39,103 nucleotides of DNA from Cellvibrionales bacterium (GCA_014323765.1 JACONM010000017.1:74105-113207), one strand, 5' to 3'; shown: positions 16,547 to 24,723, counted from the stretch's first letter. The notes: generated by a model from the letters alone, not told the origin. Translations and numbers: made by a program.

Positions 16547-17556
16547 GTGACGGGCTCGCGCTGTGGTTTTCGATAGGTGCGGGCTGCTGCTGCCAGCTGT
16601 GGGCCGGCGGCGAGCAGGGCACTCAGGGCGAGGGCTAGGCCCAGCGGCAGGTGTAGCAGACTGCGGCGCGGGCGGAAGGTTTGCTCTTCGGGCACGGGTT
16701 CCAGCGCATCGAGGCGGGCGTAGATCTGTTGCAGTTCGGCCGGATCGCGGGCGCGGAAGTACTGGCCGCCGGTGGCGGTGGCGATGTCTGCCAGTAGCGG
16801 TTCATCGAGCGCGGTGCGGGTGCGCATCCCGAACACCCCGCGCACCGCGTCTGCGCCGATGCCGATGGTGTGGATGCGGATCTGCGCTTCGGCGGCGATG
16901 GCGGCGGCTTGGCGGGGGTCGGTGCCGGCGGTGTTGGCGCCGTCGGTCAGCAGAATCAATACCCGGCTGGCGGCGGGGCGGTCGCGCAGGCGTTTGACCC
17001 CGAGGCCCAGCGCATCGCCGATGGCGGTGGCGTTGCCGGCAAAACCGAGGCGCGCCTCTTGCAGCTGGGTGTTTAGGGTTGCGGTGTCGAAAGTTAGCGG
17101 CGTTTGCAGGTAGCTTTGTGCGCCGAATAGAATTAGCCCTAGGCGGTCGCCGCGGCGCTCAGTGATAAATTCGCCGACCACGGCCTTGACCGCATCGATG
17201 CGGCTGACGACCCCGCCGCGCACCCGCATGTCGCGCTCTTGCATGGATTGCGAGATGTCCACCGCCAGCATCAGATCCCGCCCCTCCAACGGCAGGGGCA
17301 GCGGCTCGCCAATCCAAGTGGGGCGGGCCGCCGCGGCCACTAGGCAGAGCCAAATCACCGCGGCGAACAGGGCTTTCAGCCAAGCCCCGCCGGCTTGTCC
17401 CGGCGTTCCTGCTTGCAGGGCTTGTAGCTGGTGGTAAAAGGGCACCCGGATGGCACCGGCGGCTTGCTCGGTGGCGGGGGCTACCCAGCGTATCAGCAGC
17501 GGCAGCGGCAATAGGCTGAACGCCCAGGGCCATTGCCATTCAAGCGCGGTTGGCAT
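16543..17556 (-). CDS. batA: BatA: membrane-anchored VWA-domain protein
   Basis: The 337-residue protein has N-terminal membrane helices (WPWAFSLLPLPLLIRW and LFAAVIWLCLVAAAA), then a VWA domain with an intact MIDAS motif DISQS (D100, S102, S104), GDRLGLILFGAQSYLQTPLT and ILLTDGANTAGTDP. A closing helix follows (LGLALALSALLAAGPQLA). VWA domains bind a metal and a partner protein; with BatB and MoxR it is thought to form a chaperone-like envelope complex. Its stop overlaps the batB start (ATGA), and its start lies 17 bp inside the 3' end of the DUF4381 gene. Confidence 0.94.
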   Translation of the reverse strand: MPTALEWQWPWAFSLLPLPLLIRWVAPATEQAAGAIRVPFYHQLQALQAGTPGQAGGAWLKALFAAVIWLCLVAAAARPTWIGEPLPLPLEGRDLMLAVDISQSMQERDMRVRGGVVSRIDAVKAVVGEFITERRGDRLGLILFGAQSYLQTPLTFDTATLNTQLQEARLGFAGNATAIGDALGLGVKRLRDRPAASRVLILLTDGANTAGTDPRQAAAIAAEAQIRIHTIGIGADAVRGVFGMRTRTALDEPLLADIATATGGQYFRARDPAELQQIYARLDALEPVPEEQTFRPRRSLLHLPLGLALALSALLAAGPQLAAAARTYRKPQREPVT

Positions 17557-18076
17557 GCGGGGCCTCGGGTTGGGGGACGGGGCGGTGGCGGTCGATCCAA
17601 CGGCGTACCTCGCGATCTAATTGCGCCACATCCACCTGCGGGTCGGGCTGATAGCAGGCGACGGCCAGCGCATTGGCGGCATCAGAAGCGAGCGGCGGGT
17701 CTAGGCGAGCGTTGAGGGCGGCGACCCATGCATCGCCTGAGGTGCTGGCTACTGAATCGGGTGGATCCGCTGCGCCGCGATGGTCCGGGCGGCACTGCAG
17801 AATGGCGCGGCATAGCAGGACGTTCACCGCTTGCAAATAGCCTGCCGTGTTGCCGTACGTCTGCCAATGGGCATAAGCCGCTTGCAATTCGGCGCGGGCC
17901 TGGCGGCGGTAGCGGCCCTGCACTCGGCGCCGCAGTAGCCAAACTCCCCCCGCGAGCAGGGCCATCGCCAGCAGGGCCAGCCCCCATTCCCCCGGCGCGG
18001 GCGGCCAGTCTCCCGGCGCGGGCGGTAGGTGCAGGTCGCGTAGCTGTTGCAGGGCGGTTTCAAGCTCGGCGGGCAT
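17540..18076 (-). CDS. DUF4381 family membrane protein of the MoxR-Bat operon
   Basis: From ATG 18076 the protein has 178 residues and the DUF4381 layout: a short N-terminus with QQLRDLHLPPAPGDWPPAPG, one membrane helix (WGLALLAMALLAGGVWLLRRR), then a cytoplasmic helical part (AELQAAYAHWQ...LQAVNVLLCRAIL). Members always sit in MoxR-DUF58-VWA operons; no biochemical activity is assigned. An in-frame ATG at 18112 would add 12 residues and overlap the preceding gene by 14 bp. It cannot be excluded, but family members normally begin just before the LRDxHLP motif. Confidence 0.85.
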   Translation of the reverse strand: MPAELETALQQLRDLHLPPAPGDWPPAPGEWGLALLAMALLAGGVWLLRRRVQGRYRRQARAELQAAYAHWQTYGNTAGYLQAVNVLLCRAILQCRPDHRGAADPPDSVASTSGDAWVAALNARLDPPLASDAANALAVACYQPDPQVDVAQLDREVRRWIDRHRPVPQPEAPHANRA

Positions 18077-18098
18077 GGTGGCTAGGCCCCGCCGCAGG

Positions 18099-18347
18099 CT
18101 AGTCAGCGTCATCCAGCGGTACCCATTGGCACCCATCGCCGTTGCAGTGGATGAATGTGCGCCTCCTAGTCAGGCAATAGCCGCCGTGCTCCGTCACCAG
18201 CGCATTGCAGGCGTTGGCATTGGCGAGCCATTCCTCCCGATCTGCTTCACGTTTTTGAATAGTGGCTTGGAGCAGCAGCACCATCCAAAGCACTATCAAC
18301 AGCCCAAACAAAATGGGGCCGATGACAAAACCAATTCCGTTATTCAT
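18099..18347 (-). CDS. Small membrane protein with Cys-rich C-terminus, in the MoxR-Bat operon
   Basis: The 82-residue protein begins MNNGIGFVIGPIL at ATG 18347, chosen because AGGAGGAA lies just upstream (18359-18352); an ATG at 18368 lacks this. It has one membrane helix (about residues 5-27, GFVIGPILFGLLIVLWMVLLL), a charged stretch (QKREADREEWLANANACN) and a C-terminus with four Cys in all (CNALV, GYCL, HCNGDGCQW). I do not recognise the family. It lies between the DUF58 and DUF4381 genes, 10 bp after the DUF58 stop, and has the best ribosome-binding site of the operon, so it is probably a real operon member. Confidence 0.7.
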   Translation of the reverse strand: MNNGIGFVIGPILFGLLIVLWMVLLLQATIQKREADREEWLANANACNALVTEHGGYCLTRRRTFIHCNGDGCQWVPLDDAD

Positions 18348-18351
18348 GGGA

Positions 18352-18359
18352 TTCCTCCT
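18352..18359 (-). promoter_or_regulatory. Strong ribosome-binding site of the small operon protein
   Basis: On - this reads AGGAGGAA, 4 bp before ATG 18347. It lies within the stop region of the upstream DUF58 gene and decides the start of the 82-residue gene. Confidence 0.75.
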
Positions 18360-19338
18360 AACTTGCATGTCTTAATTTTTGCCACCGCATTGGCAGGGCG
18401 GTGGCTGCGAGGGATTTGCCGTAGAGGCGTGTGAGCAGGGTGCGCGGTTCGTCGCGAGTGCTGATGTCGATGAGCGGGGCGCGGGCCCGCCGGGCTGCCC
18501 GCTGCAGGTGTTGTTGGCGCACTTCTAATTCTTGGCGGAAGGCGGCGCAGAGGCGGCGGTTCAGTCCGACTAGGGTCTTGTGCGCCCCATCGCTGATGGC
18601 CACAGACCCCGCCGCCGGCAGGGCCGATTCCAAAGGGTCGCGGATGCGCAGCAGGCTGAGGTCGGTGTGGCGGCCTAGCCGACCGAGCGTGCGGGCTGCC
18701 CCCGCATCGAAATCGGCAAAGTCGCTGAGGATAAAGACGGCGGTGCCCGGGCGGGTCAGCCGCCGGCATTCCTCTAGGGCTGCGTCCAATGTTTTGTGTT
18801 CGCCGTCTGCCGGCGGGGCTTCGGGCAGGGCGCGGCACTGGGCATTGAGGTCGTGGAGAAAGCGCAACACCGTCTGTTTGTTACGGCGGGCGCGGATGTC
18901 GCTGATCGCCCGCTCGCCGATGATCTGCCCGCCGATGCGGTCGCTGCCGGCCAGGGCCGCCCAAGCCAGCGCGGCGGCCAGCTCCGCCGCCAGCACCGAT
19001 TTGAATCGCCCCGCCGAGCCGAAAAACATGGGGTTGCGCTGGTCGACCAGAATATGCACCGGGCGTTCGCGCTCCTCGCAAAATAGCTTGGTGTAAGTGC
19101 CGCCGCTGCGGGCGGAGACGCGCCAGTCGATGTTGCGGATGTCGTCGCCCGGCTGGTAGATGCGCACCTCGGCAAACTCCATGCCGCGACCGCGAAACCG
19201 CGAGCGCACTTCGCCCAACAGCAGGCTGCGTGCGGGCTGGCGGTGAAACAAGCGCAGCGCAGAGGCCCAGTGGCGGGTGGCGAGCAGGGTGCCTAGATCG
19301 CTGCGTAGCGCGGCGGCGGGGGTGCGGGCGGCGGCCAT
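18358..19338 (-). CDS. DUF58 domain protein of the MoxR operon
   Basis: The 326-residue protein shows the DUF58 signature RGRGMEFAEVRIYQPGDDIRNIDWRVSAR (split here as residues ~49-77), TKLFCEERERPVHILVD, and a later VWA-like fold with VFILSDFADFD. The start is placed at ATG 19338, 28 bp after the moxR stop. The frame continues 29 codons upstream into moxR, but those residues are not conserved. DUF58 proteins always accompany MoxR ATPases and are thought to be adaptor partners. The sequence is not a membrane protein. Confidence 0.9.
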   Translation of the reverse strand: MAAARTPAAALRSDLGTLLATRHWASALRLFHRQPARSLLLGEVRSRFRGRGMEFAEVRIYQPGDDIRNIDWRVSARSGGTYTKLFCEERERPVHILVDQRNPMFFGSAGRFKSVLAAELAAALAWAALAGSDRIGGQIIGERAISDIRARRNKQTVLRFLHDLNAQCRALPEAPPADGEHKTLDAALEECRRLTRPGTAVFILSDFADFDAGAARTLGRLGRHTDLSLLRIRDPLESALPAAGSVAISDGAHKTLVGLNRRLCAAFRQELEVRQQHLQRAARRARAPLIDISTRDEPRTLLTRLYGKSLAATALPMRWQKLRHAS

Positions 19339-19366
19339 CCTTTGATTCGGCTTATTCGGCGGGCGG

Positions 19367-20329
19367 TTAGGCGACCGGCACCCGCTGCAATAATTCGCTG
19401 ATGACGCTGTCGGCATCCTGCCCATCGGCTTGCGCCTCGTAATTCAGGATCAGCCGGTGGCGCAGGCAGTCGTGCGCTACGGCTTGCAGGTCATCGGGGG
19501 AGACGAAATCGCGCTCGGCAAGCCAGGCGTGGGCGCGAGCGCAGCGGTCCAGCGCGATGGTGGCGCGGGGGCTGGCCCCGTATTCGATCCAGCCGGCCAG
19601 ATCCGCGCCGTATTTTTGCGGGTGGCGGGTCGCCAGCACCAGCTGCACCAGATATTCATCGACCGATTCGGCCATATGCACTTGCATGACTTCTTGGCGG
19701 GCGGCGAAGATGTCCGACTGGCTGAGGACTGCGGCGGGGGCGGCGGGGGTCTCCGCACGGGCCTCGCCGCGCACGAGGGCCAGAATCTGCCGCTCGGCGG
19801 AGAGTTCCGGGTAGCCGATGCGGATGTGCAGCAGGAAGCGGTCTAACTGCGCTTCCGGCAGCGGGTAGGTGCCTTCCTGTTCGATCGGGTTTTGCGTGGC
19901 CATCACCAAAAAGAGGTCGGGCAGGCGCATGGTTTTGCGCCCCACGCTCACTTGTCGTTCGGCCATGGCTTCCAGCAGCGCGGACTGCACTTTGGCCGGG
20001 GCGCGGTTGATCTCATCGGCCAGCACTAGGTTGTGGAAAATCGGCCCTTGCTGAAAGCTGAAAGTGCTGGTTTGCGGGCGGTAGATTTCGGTGCCGGTGA
20101 TGTCGGCGGGCAGCAGGTCGGGGGTGAATTGGATGCGCTGAAAGTCGCCCTCCAGCCCATCGGACAGGCATTTGATGGCTTTGGTTTTGGCCAGCCCCGG
20201 TGCGCCCTCGACCAAAATGTGCCCATCGGCGAGCAGCGCGATCAGCAGGCGTTCGACCAGCGCACTCTGGCCGACAATCTGGGCGGAAAGCCAGCTTTGT
20301 AGGGCGGTAAATTCGGCGTGTAGGCTCAC
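19367..20329 (-). CDS. moxR: MoxR-family AAA+ ATPase
   Basis: The 320-residue protein has Walker A GAPGLAKT (residues 42-49), Walker B LVLADEIN (101-108), the ATQNPIEQEGTYPLPEAQLDRF segment (sensor 1 and arginine finger region; given in parts), and the C-terminal lid with GASPRATIAL. MoxR ATPases act as chaperones that mature or activate partner complexes with VWA-domain proteins, which are encoded directly downstream (DUF58, BatA, BatB). It is the first gene of the operon, read away from pyrD. Confidence 0.96.
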   Translation of the reverse strand: MSLHAEFTALQSWLSAQIVGQSALVERLLIALLADGHILVEGAPGLAKTKAIKCLSDGLEGDFQRIQFTPDLLPADITGTEIYRPQTSTFSFQQGPIFHNLVLADEINRAPAKVQSALLEAMAERQVSVGRKTMRLPDLFLVMATQNPIEQEGTYPLPEAQLDRFLLHIRIGYPELSAERQILALVRGEARAETPAAPAAVLSQSDIFAARQEVMQVHMAESVDEYLVQLVLATRHPQKYGADLAGWIEYGASPRATIALDRCARAHAWLAERDFVSPDDLQAVAHDCLRHRLILNYEAQADGQDADSVISELLQRVPVA

Positions 20330-20389
20330 TTTTCGAGCGGTCTAAATAAAGGGGAATGGGGCACCGGCGGGGCCGTTGCGCGGCGGCGA

Positions 20390-20420
20390 ATATTACCAGT
20401 CTTGCGGCTGGATTGCCCAA
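20390..20420 (-). promoter_or_regulatory. Possible promoter of the moxR-bat operon
   Basis: On -, TTGGGC (20420-20415) precedes an extended -10, TGG-TAATAT (TAATAT at 20395-20390), with a 19-bp spacer, about 60 bp before moxR. The long spacer is partly offset by the TG extension. The rest of the 293-bp moxR-pyrD gap holds no gene that I can support. Confidence 0.45.
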
Positions 20421-20589
20421 TGTAAAATGCCCGACCGCTTAATTTGTTGCCGGCAATTCTGCGCTACCGAAGATCGAGCTAGGTCCGGTGTACGGGCCGT
20501 CGGATGGCTTCGGTTAGGTTGGGCAGGCGGGTGAAAAATGGGCATCGCGGCGCGGGGTGCCGGTGGCTATTTGCGGTCGGCGATGGGAA

Positions 20590-20603
20590 AAACCGCTCGG
20601 TTT
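20590..20603. promoter_or_regulatory. Perfect palindrome AAACCG-CT-CGGTTT upstream of pyrD
   Basis: Six bases on each side are exact inverse complements with a 2-bp centre, 19 bp before the pyrD ATG. It could be an operator or a small RNA hairpin; it does not look like the PurR box known for E. coli pyrD. Confidence 0.35.
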
Positions 20604-20622
20604 CGCGTATCCTGCCGCCCGC

Positions 20623-21636
20623 ATGTACCCCCTCATCCGCCCCCTGCTGTCCGCCCTGCCGGCGGAGGCTGCGCATAGGCTGGGTTTGGGCCTGCTTGGC
20701 ACCGCCGAGCGCCTGCGGCTGATGCGGTTGTTGTGTCCGCCGCCGCCCGCTGATCCGGTCGAACTGATGGGGTTGCGCTTTGCAAATCGGGTGGGGCTGG
20801 CGGCCGGGTTGGATAAAAACGGCGATTATGTCGATGGGCTGGGGGCTTTGGGTTTTGGCTTTGTGGAGCTGGGCACGGTCACCCCGCGGGCGCAGCCGGG
20901 CAACCCGCCGCCGCGGTTATTTCGTTTGTCGCGGGCGCGGGCCCTTATCAACCGCATGGGCTTTAATAACCGCGGGGTGGCGCATTTGGTCGGGCGGGCT
21001 ATGCGCCGCCGGTATGTGGGGGTGCTCGGCATCAATATCGGCAAGAACGCCGCCACGCCGCTGCAGCAGGCGGCGGGCGATTATTTGCATTGTTTGGAGG
21101 CGGTCTATCCGCTGGCCGATTATGTGGCGGTCAATGTTTCTTCGCCGAACACGCCGGGTCTGCGCGGTTTGCAGGGCGGGCCGCTCGATCGCCTGCTACG
21201 CACCCTGGTCGCCCGCCGCGATGTGCTGGCTGACCAGTGCGAGCGGCGTGTGCCTTTGGCGGTGAAGATCGCCCCGGATCTGGATAAGCCATCGCTGGAT
21301 GCGTTGGCCGATACGCTCATCGAGCGCGGCATTGAGGCGGTTATCGCCACCAATACCACTATCGATCTAAGTCGGGTCTCGGGTTTGCCGCACAGCGGGG
21401 AGGCTGGCGGGCTGAGCGGTGCCCCCCTGACCGCCCCTGCCGCCGAGATCTGCGCCGCCCTCGCCGAGCGGTTGCGGGGTGTACTGCCGATTATCGCCAG
21501 CGGCGGACTGATGAGCGGGGCCGATGCGCGGGCTAGGATTGCCGCCGGGGCGGCTTTGGTGCAGGTCTATACCGGGCTGATCTACCGTGGTCCGGGTTTG
21601 GTTGCCGAGATTGCCCGGGCCTTGGCTGCCCGTTGA
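20623..21636 (+). CDS. pyrD: Dihydroorotate dehydrogenase (quinone), class 2
   Basis: The ATG at 20623 (MYPLIRPLLSALPAEAAHRL) gives 337 residues, as in E. coli (336); the frame is open 22 codons further upstream but without conservation. The N-terminal membrane-associating helices mark the class 2, quinone-linked enzyme. FMN and orotate binding residues are visible in GLAAGLDKNGDY, FVELGTVTPRAQPGNP, NRMGFNN, VNVSSPNTPGLR and IASGGLMSGADA. The catalytic base of class 2 enzymes is Ser, here in NVSSPNT. It oxidises dihydroorotate in pyrimidine synthesis; carAB and pyrE of the same pathway are also in the window. Confidence 0.97.
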   Translation: MYPLIRPLLSALPAEAAHRLGLGLLGTAERLRLMRLLCPPPPADPVELMGLRFANRVGLAAGLDKNGDYVDGLGALGFGFVELGTVTPRAQPGNPPPRLFRLSRARALINRMGFNNRGVAHLVGRAMRRRYVGVLGINIGKNAATPLQQAAGDYLHCLEAVYPLADYVAVNVSSPNTPGLRGLQGGPLDRLLRTLVARRDVLADQCERRVPLAVKIAPDLDKPSLDALADTLIERGIEAVIATNTTIDLSRVSGLPHSGEAGGLSGAPLTAPAAEICAALAERLRGVLPIIASGGLMSGADARARIAAGAALVQVYTGLIYRGPGLVAEIARALAAR

Positions 21637-21651
21637 GCGAGGGTGCTTGGA

Positions 21652-21909
21652 TTGAGTGGCCAGGTGATTGAATTGGTGCTTTATAGCGGCCCGCATTGCC
21701 CGCTGTGTGAGCAGGCGGTGCGGCTGGTTCGGGCGAGTTTGCCGGCGGACCGTTATCGGCTCATGGAGGTCGATATTAGCGGCGACCGGGTGACTAAAAA
21801 AGCCTATGGGCTGCGGATTCCCGTGCTGCGCGAGGTGTGTAGCGGGCGCGAGCTTGGCTGGCCTTTTGATGCTGATTTGCTCCGCCGGTGGTGGGCGGCG
21901 CGGCTTTGA
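21652..21909 (+). CDS. Glutaredoxin-like (DUF836) thiol protein
   Basis: A small thioredoxin-fold protein of about 85 residues with the motif LVLYSGPHCPLCEQAV, giving the CxxC pair CPLC near the N-terminus, and the cis-Pro region RIPVLRE. The start is uncertain: TTG 21652 has GAGG 9 bp upstream, while GTG 21643 and GTG 21664 are also in frame. Members of DUF836 are small disulfide oxidoreductases of unknown substrate. It follows pyrD by 15 bp, and its stop overlaps the start region of the transporter gene. Confidence 0.82.
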   Translation: MSGQVIELVLYSGPHCPLCEQAVRLVRASLPADRYRLMEVDISGDRVTKKAYGLRIPVLREVCSGRELGWPFDADLLRRWWAARL

Positions 21910-23321
21910 ACCGGTCGGCGCACTCGGCGGGCTCCGTGGCGACAGTGGCGGCTGGGCCGCGTTGGCCGCTGTTGTTGGCGGTCTGTCTGGGCACCGTGCT
22001 GGCACCCTTGACTCTGGTGATGCTCAACATCGCCCTGCCGAGCATCGGTGCGGACTTGGGGGTGCCGGTGGCCGCTCTGTCTTGGGTGCCGATCGGTTTG
22101 CTGTTGGGTAGTGTGATCTGCTCGCTGCCCGCCGGGCGGTTGGCGGATTTGCATGGGCAAAAGCACTTTTTTCTGGCCGGGGTGGGCGGCATTGCGCTGT
22201 TTTGTGTGCTGGCTGCTTTTAGTCGCTCGCCGGCTTGGCTGTACGGGTGCGCTGCGGGGCTGGGGGTTGCCGCCGCCATGGTGTATGGCCCGGGCTTGGC
22301 GATTATCGCGACCGCCTATTCGCCGGCGCGGCGCGGCGCGGTGACGGGCATTTACACGGCCTCCATCTATGGGGTCGGTGCCCTGGCCCCGGTGCTTTGT
22401 GGTTGGGTGATGCAGGCTTGGGGCTGGCGCACGCTGTTTTGGATTCAGTTGCCGGCGGCACTCTTGGTGGCGGTGCTGTTGGGGCGGGTCCCGGGCGCGT
22501 TTCGCAAGCGGGAGCAGCACCCGTTTGACTGGACCGGCTCGGTTATCTTCGCCTGCTGGGCCTGTGCGCTGGTCTACGGGCTGACCGGGCTGCCGAGCTT
22601 GGCGGCGACTGTGACCTTGCTGCTTAGCCTGCCCTATCTGGCTCTGTTTATTTACCACCAAGACCGCATCGCCTATCCGCTGATTCGCCCCTCGCTGCTG
22701 TACGCCAACCGCCGCCTGACGCTGGCTTTGCTGGCCGGAGTGCTGGTGTATGTTTCCATCACCCCCATTGGGTTTTTGTTTAGCCTGTTTAGCCAGCTGG
22801 CTTTGGATTATTCGCCGCAGCGCACGGGGTATCTGCTGATGGTGCTGCCGGGGGTGTTGGTGTTTTTGGCTCCCTTTGCCGGGCGGCTTAGCGACCGCTT
22901 CGGCTCGCGCCGCCTGACGCTGGCCGGCTGCTTGACCATGGCGGCGGGCTATTTGCTGCTCAGTGCCATCAGTGCGAAAAACGGCTTGGTTTTGCTGGTT
23001 TTGGGGCAGCTGGTTTTGGGGGTGGGCACCGGGCTGTTCACCACGCCCAATATGAACGGCATTATGAGCTTGGTCACCCCCGGCAACCTTGGCATGGCGT
23101 CGGCGACTGTAGGCTTGGCGCGGGCGATCGGCAATGTGTTCGGTATGAGCTTGCTTGGGTTGTTGCTCGGATTGCTGCTCGGTCAGCGCGAGTTTGGCCT
23201 CGGGGATGTCGCGCAGCTGGAGCGGGCGGTACGCTATTGGATGTATTTTGCCGCCGCCGCCGCGGGGTTGGCCGCTTATTGCGCCTTCCGCCAGCGTCCG
23301 CTGCGCACGGCTGGCGGTTGA
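21888..23321 (+). CDS. MFS transporter, DHA2 (14-helix) type
   Basis: The protein of up to 477 residues has about 14 hydrophobic segments and the MFS signatures: LNIALPSIGADLG in helix 1, the motif-A-like GRLADLHGQKHFF between helices 2 and 3, and a second copy, GRLSDRFGSRRLTLAG, in the second half. DHA2 members are proton-driven drug or metabolite exporters related to EmrB; the substrate cannot be told. The start is GTG 21888 or TTG 21906 (MNRSAHSAG), the latter overlapping the upstream stop as TTGA. No EmrA-like adaptor is adjacent. Confidence 0.9.
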   Translation: MVGGAALNRSAHSAGSVATVAAGPRWPLLLAVCLGTVLAPLTLVMLNIALPSIGADLGVPVAALSWVPIGLLLGSVICSLPAGRLADLHGQKHFFLAGVGGIALFCVLAAFSRSPAWLYGCAAGLGVAAAMVYGPGLAIIATAYSPARRGAVTGIYTASIYGVGALAPVLCGWVMQAWGWRTLFWIQLPAALLVAVLLGRVPGAFRKREQHPFDWTGSVIFACWACALVYGLTGLPSLAATVTLLLSLPYLALFIYHQDRIAYPLIRPSLLYANRRLTLALLAGVLVYVSITPIGFLFSLFSQLALDYSPQRTGYLLMVLPGVLVFLAPFAGRLSDRFGSRRLTLAGCLTMAAGYLLLSAISAKNGLVLLVLGQLVLGVGTGLFTTPNMNGIMSLVTPGNLGMASATVGLARAIGNVFGMSLLGLLLGLLLGQREFGLGDVAQLERAVRYWMYFAAAAAGLAAYCAFRQRPLRTAGG

Positions 23322-23350
23322 CATTGAGCGGGGCAACTGGCGGGGGTGGG

Positions 23351-23359
23351 TGTTACAAT
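23351..23359 (+). promoter_or_regulatory. Extended -10 promoter upstream of the small membrane protein
   Basis: TGT-TACAAT is a good extended -10 element, 45 bp before ATG 23405. TTGACA at 23318-23323 is too far (30 bp) to serve as its -35. Confidence 0.5.
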
Positions 23360-23404
23360 AGGCGGCTGATTTAGCGGTTGCGAACTAAGGGAAGGGGATA
23401 AAAA

Positions 23405-23593
23405 ATGTCCGATGCGGATAATGCTGGCGGGGCCGGCGATATGAATAGCAGCGAGGTGGACGCGACTGCCAACGGGCGGGCCGATGCCATCGCCGCGACC
23501 GCCATCATGGTTCTGGCGGTTCTGGGTGTGATTCACGGGGTCTATACCGGCGGTTTGCCGGGTTTTTTGCATAGCATCGGCTTGTTCATCTAG
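23405..23593 (+). CDS. Small single-helix membrane protein, unknown function
   Basis: The 62-residue protein has a polar N-terminus (MSDADNAGGAGDMNSSEVDA) and one membrane helix (about residues 29-47, AATAIMVLAVLGVIHGVY), ending GFLHSIGLFI. A purine-rich GGAAGGGG lies 7 bp before the ATG and an extended -10 promoter further upstream, so it is probably expressed. I do not recognise the family. dapB follows 33 bp later and may be read from the same promoter. Confidence 0.6.
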   Translation: MSDADNAGGAGDMNSSEVDATANGRADAIAATAIMVLAVLGVIHGVYTGGLPGFLHSIGLFI

Positions 23594-23626
23594 CTGCCCG
23601 CAGGCGGCGGCGAGATTCAAAAGCCG

Positions 23627-24427
23627 ATGGTCAGAGTGGCGATTAGCGGCGCGGCGGGGCGCATGGGTCGTGCTCTGCTTGCGGCGGTTGAAAAGGAGCC
23701 GAAAACCCGGCTCACCGCCGCCCTAGTGCGCCCCGGTAGCCCACTGGTCGGCAGCAAGTTAGCCGCGCTGGGTGGCATGCCGCCGTCCGATATGGTGCTG
23801 GTCGACAATTTGGCGGCGGTAACGGAGCACTTCGATGTGCTGGTCGATTTTACCGCGCCAGCTGCCACCTTAGAAAATCTGGACCTCTGTGCGGCGCAGG
23901 GCAAAGCGGCGGTGGTCGGCACCACCGGCTTTAGTGCAACTGAGCAGGCGTGTTTGCAGGATGCGGCGGTGCAGGTACCGATCGTCTTTGCCGCCAATTT
24001 CAGCACCGGCATCGCGCTGGCGCAACGCCTGCTGGAAGTGGCGGCGCCAGTCATGGCGGAGGCGGATATCGAGATTATCGAAGCGCACCATCGCCACAAA
24101 CGCGATGCGCCCTCCGGCACGGCACTGACACTAGGCCAGACGGTCGCCGCTGCCCTCGGTCGCGACCTAGCAGAATGCGCCCGCTACGATCGCGCCGGGC
24201 GGGCCACTCAGCGCGAGCGCGATACCATCGGCTTCGCCAGCCTGCGCGCCGGCGATCTGGTGGGCGAGCATACGGTGCTGTTCGCCACTGCAGGCGAGCG
24301 GTTGGAAATCACCCATAAAGCCTCCAGTCGCGCCGCCTTCACGCAGGGGGCATTGCGCGCCGCCCGCTGGCTGGCTGCCGGTCGCCCGGCTGGTTTGTAT
24401 TCCATGGCGGATGTGTTGGGGATTTAG
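23627..24427 (+). CDS. dapB: 4-hydroxy-tetrahydrodipicolinate reductase
   Basis: The 266-residue protein has the NAD(P)-binding GAAGRMGRAL near the N-terminus, VDFTAPAATLENL, VVGTTGFSATE, NFSTGIALAQRLLE, and the catalytic region EAHHRHKRDAPSGTAL with the conserved HH, K and SGTA. DapB reduces the DapA product in the lysine and diaminopimelate pathway. In many gammaproteobacteria dapB lies directly before carAB; here a 2-kb island separates them. Confidence 0.97.
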   Translation: MVRVAISGAAGRMGRALLAAVEKEPKTRLTAALVRPGSPLVGSKLAALGGMPPSDMVLVDNLAAVTEHFDVLVDFTAPAATLENLDLCAAQGKAAVVGTTGFSATEQACLQDAAVQVPIVFAANFSTGIALAQRLLEVAAPVMAEADIEIIEAHHRHKRDAPSGTALTLGQTVAAALGRDLAECARYDRAGRATQRERDTIGFASLRAGDLVGEHTVLFATAGERLEITHKASSRAAFTQGALRAARWLAAGRPAGLYSMADVLGI

Positions 24428-24448
24428 CGCAAGAATCCTGATGACTTA

Positions 24449-24471
24449 GGCGGGGTTTGTCCGCCAATTTT
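24449..24471 (+). terminator. Weak terminator-like hairpin after dapB
   Basis: GGCGG (24449-24453) pairs with CCGCC (24461-24465), followed by AATTTT. The stem is only 5 bp. Confidence 0.4.
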
Positions 24472-24669
24472 CATCCCGAACCACCCTATCGCTGGCACAC
24501 TCTTGCCGAGTTGCCTACTGAGACAGCGCAATCACGCACCATGAGTCGACAGCTGCGCAAAGATGGCTTTAATTTTGTTGGCCCGACTATTTGCTATGCC
24601 TTCATGCAGGCAGCGGGTATGGTCAACGATCACCTGATTAGCTGCTACCGACACGCCGAGCTACCTTGA
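24466..24669 (+). pseudogene. tag: 3' remnant of tag (3-methyladenine DNA glycosylase I)
   Basis: About 65 residues match only the C-terminal third of Tag: LAELPTETAQSRTMSRQLRKDGF, then FVGPTICYAFMQAAGMVNDHLISCYRH (key residues F-V-G-x-T-I-C-Y and G-M-V-N-D-H). The catalytic N-terminal two thirds are missing; complete Tag proteins have about 185-190 residues. It sits at the left edge of the methyltransferase island, so the rest was probably lost when the island formed. Confidence 0.75.
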
Positions 24670-24723
24670 AAGCAACCCAAACATTTGCTATTTTTTAGCG
24701 TCCTTGCTGTGGAGTTTCTAGGA

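Noticed and set aside
21804-23336. 510-codon open frame on - opposite the MFS gene
   Set aside because: The product is Gln/Arg/His-rich without domains; the + strand clearly encodes a 14-helix MFS protein.
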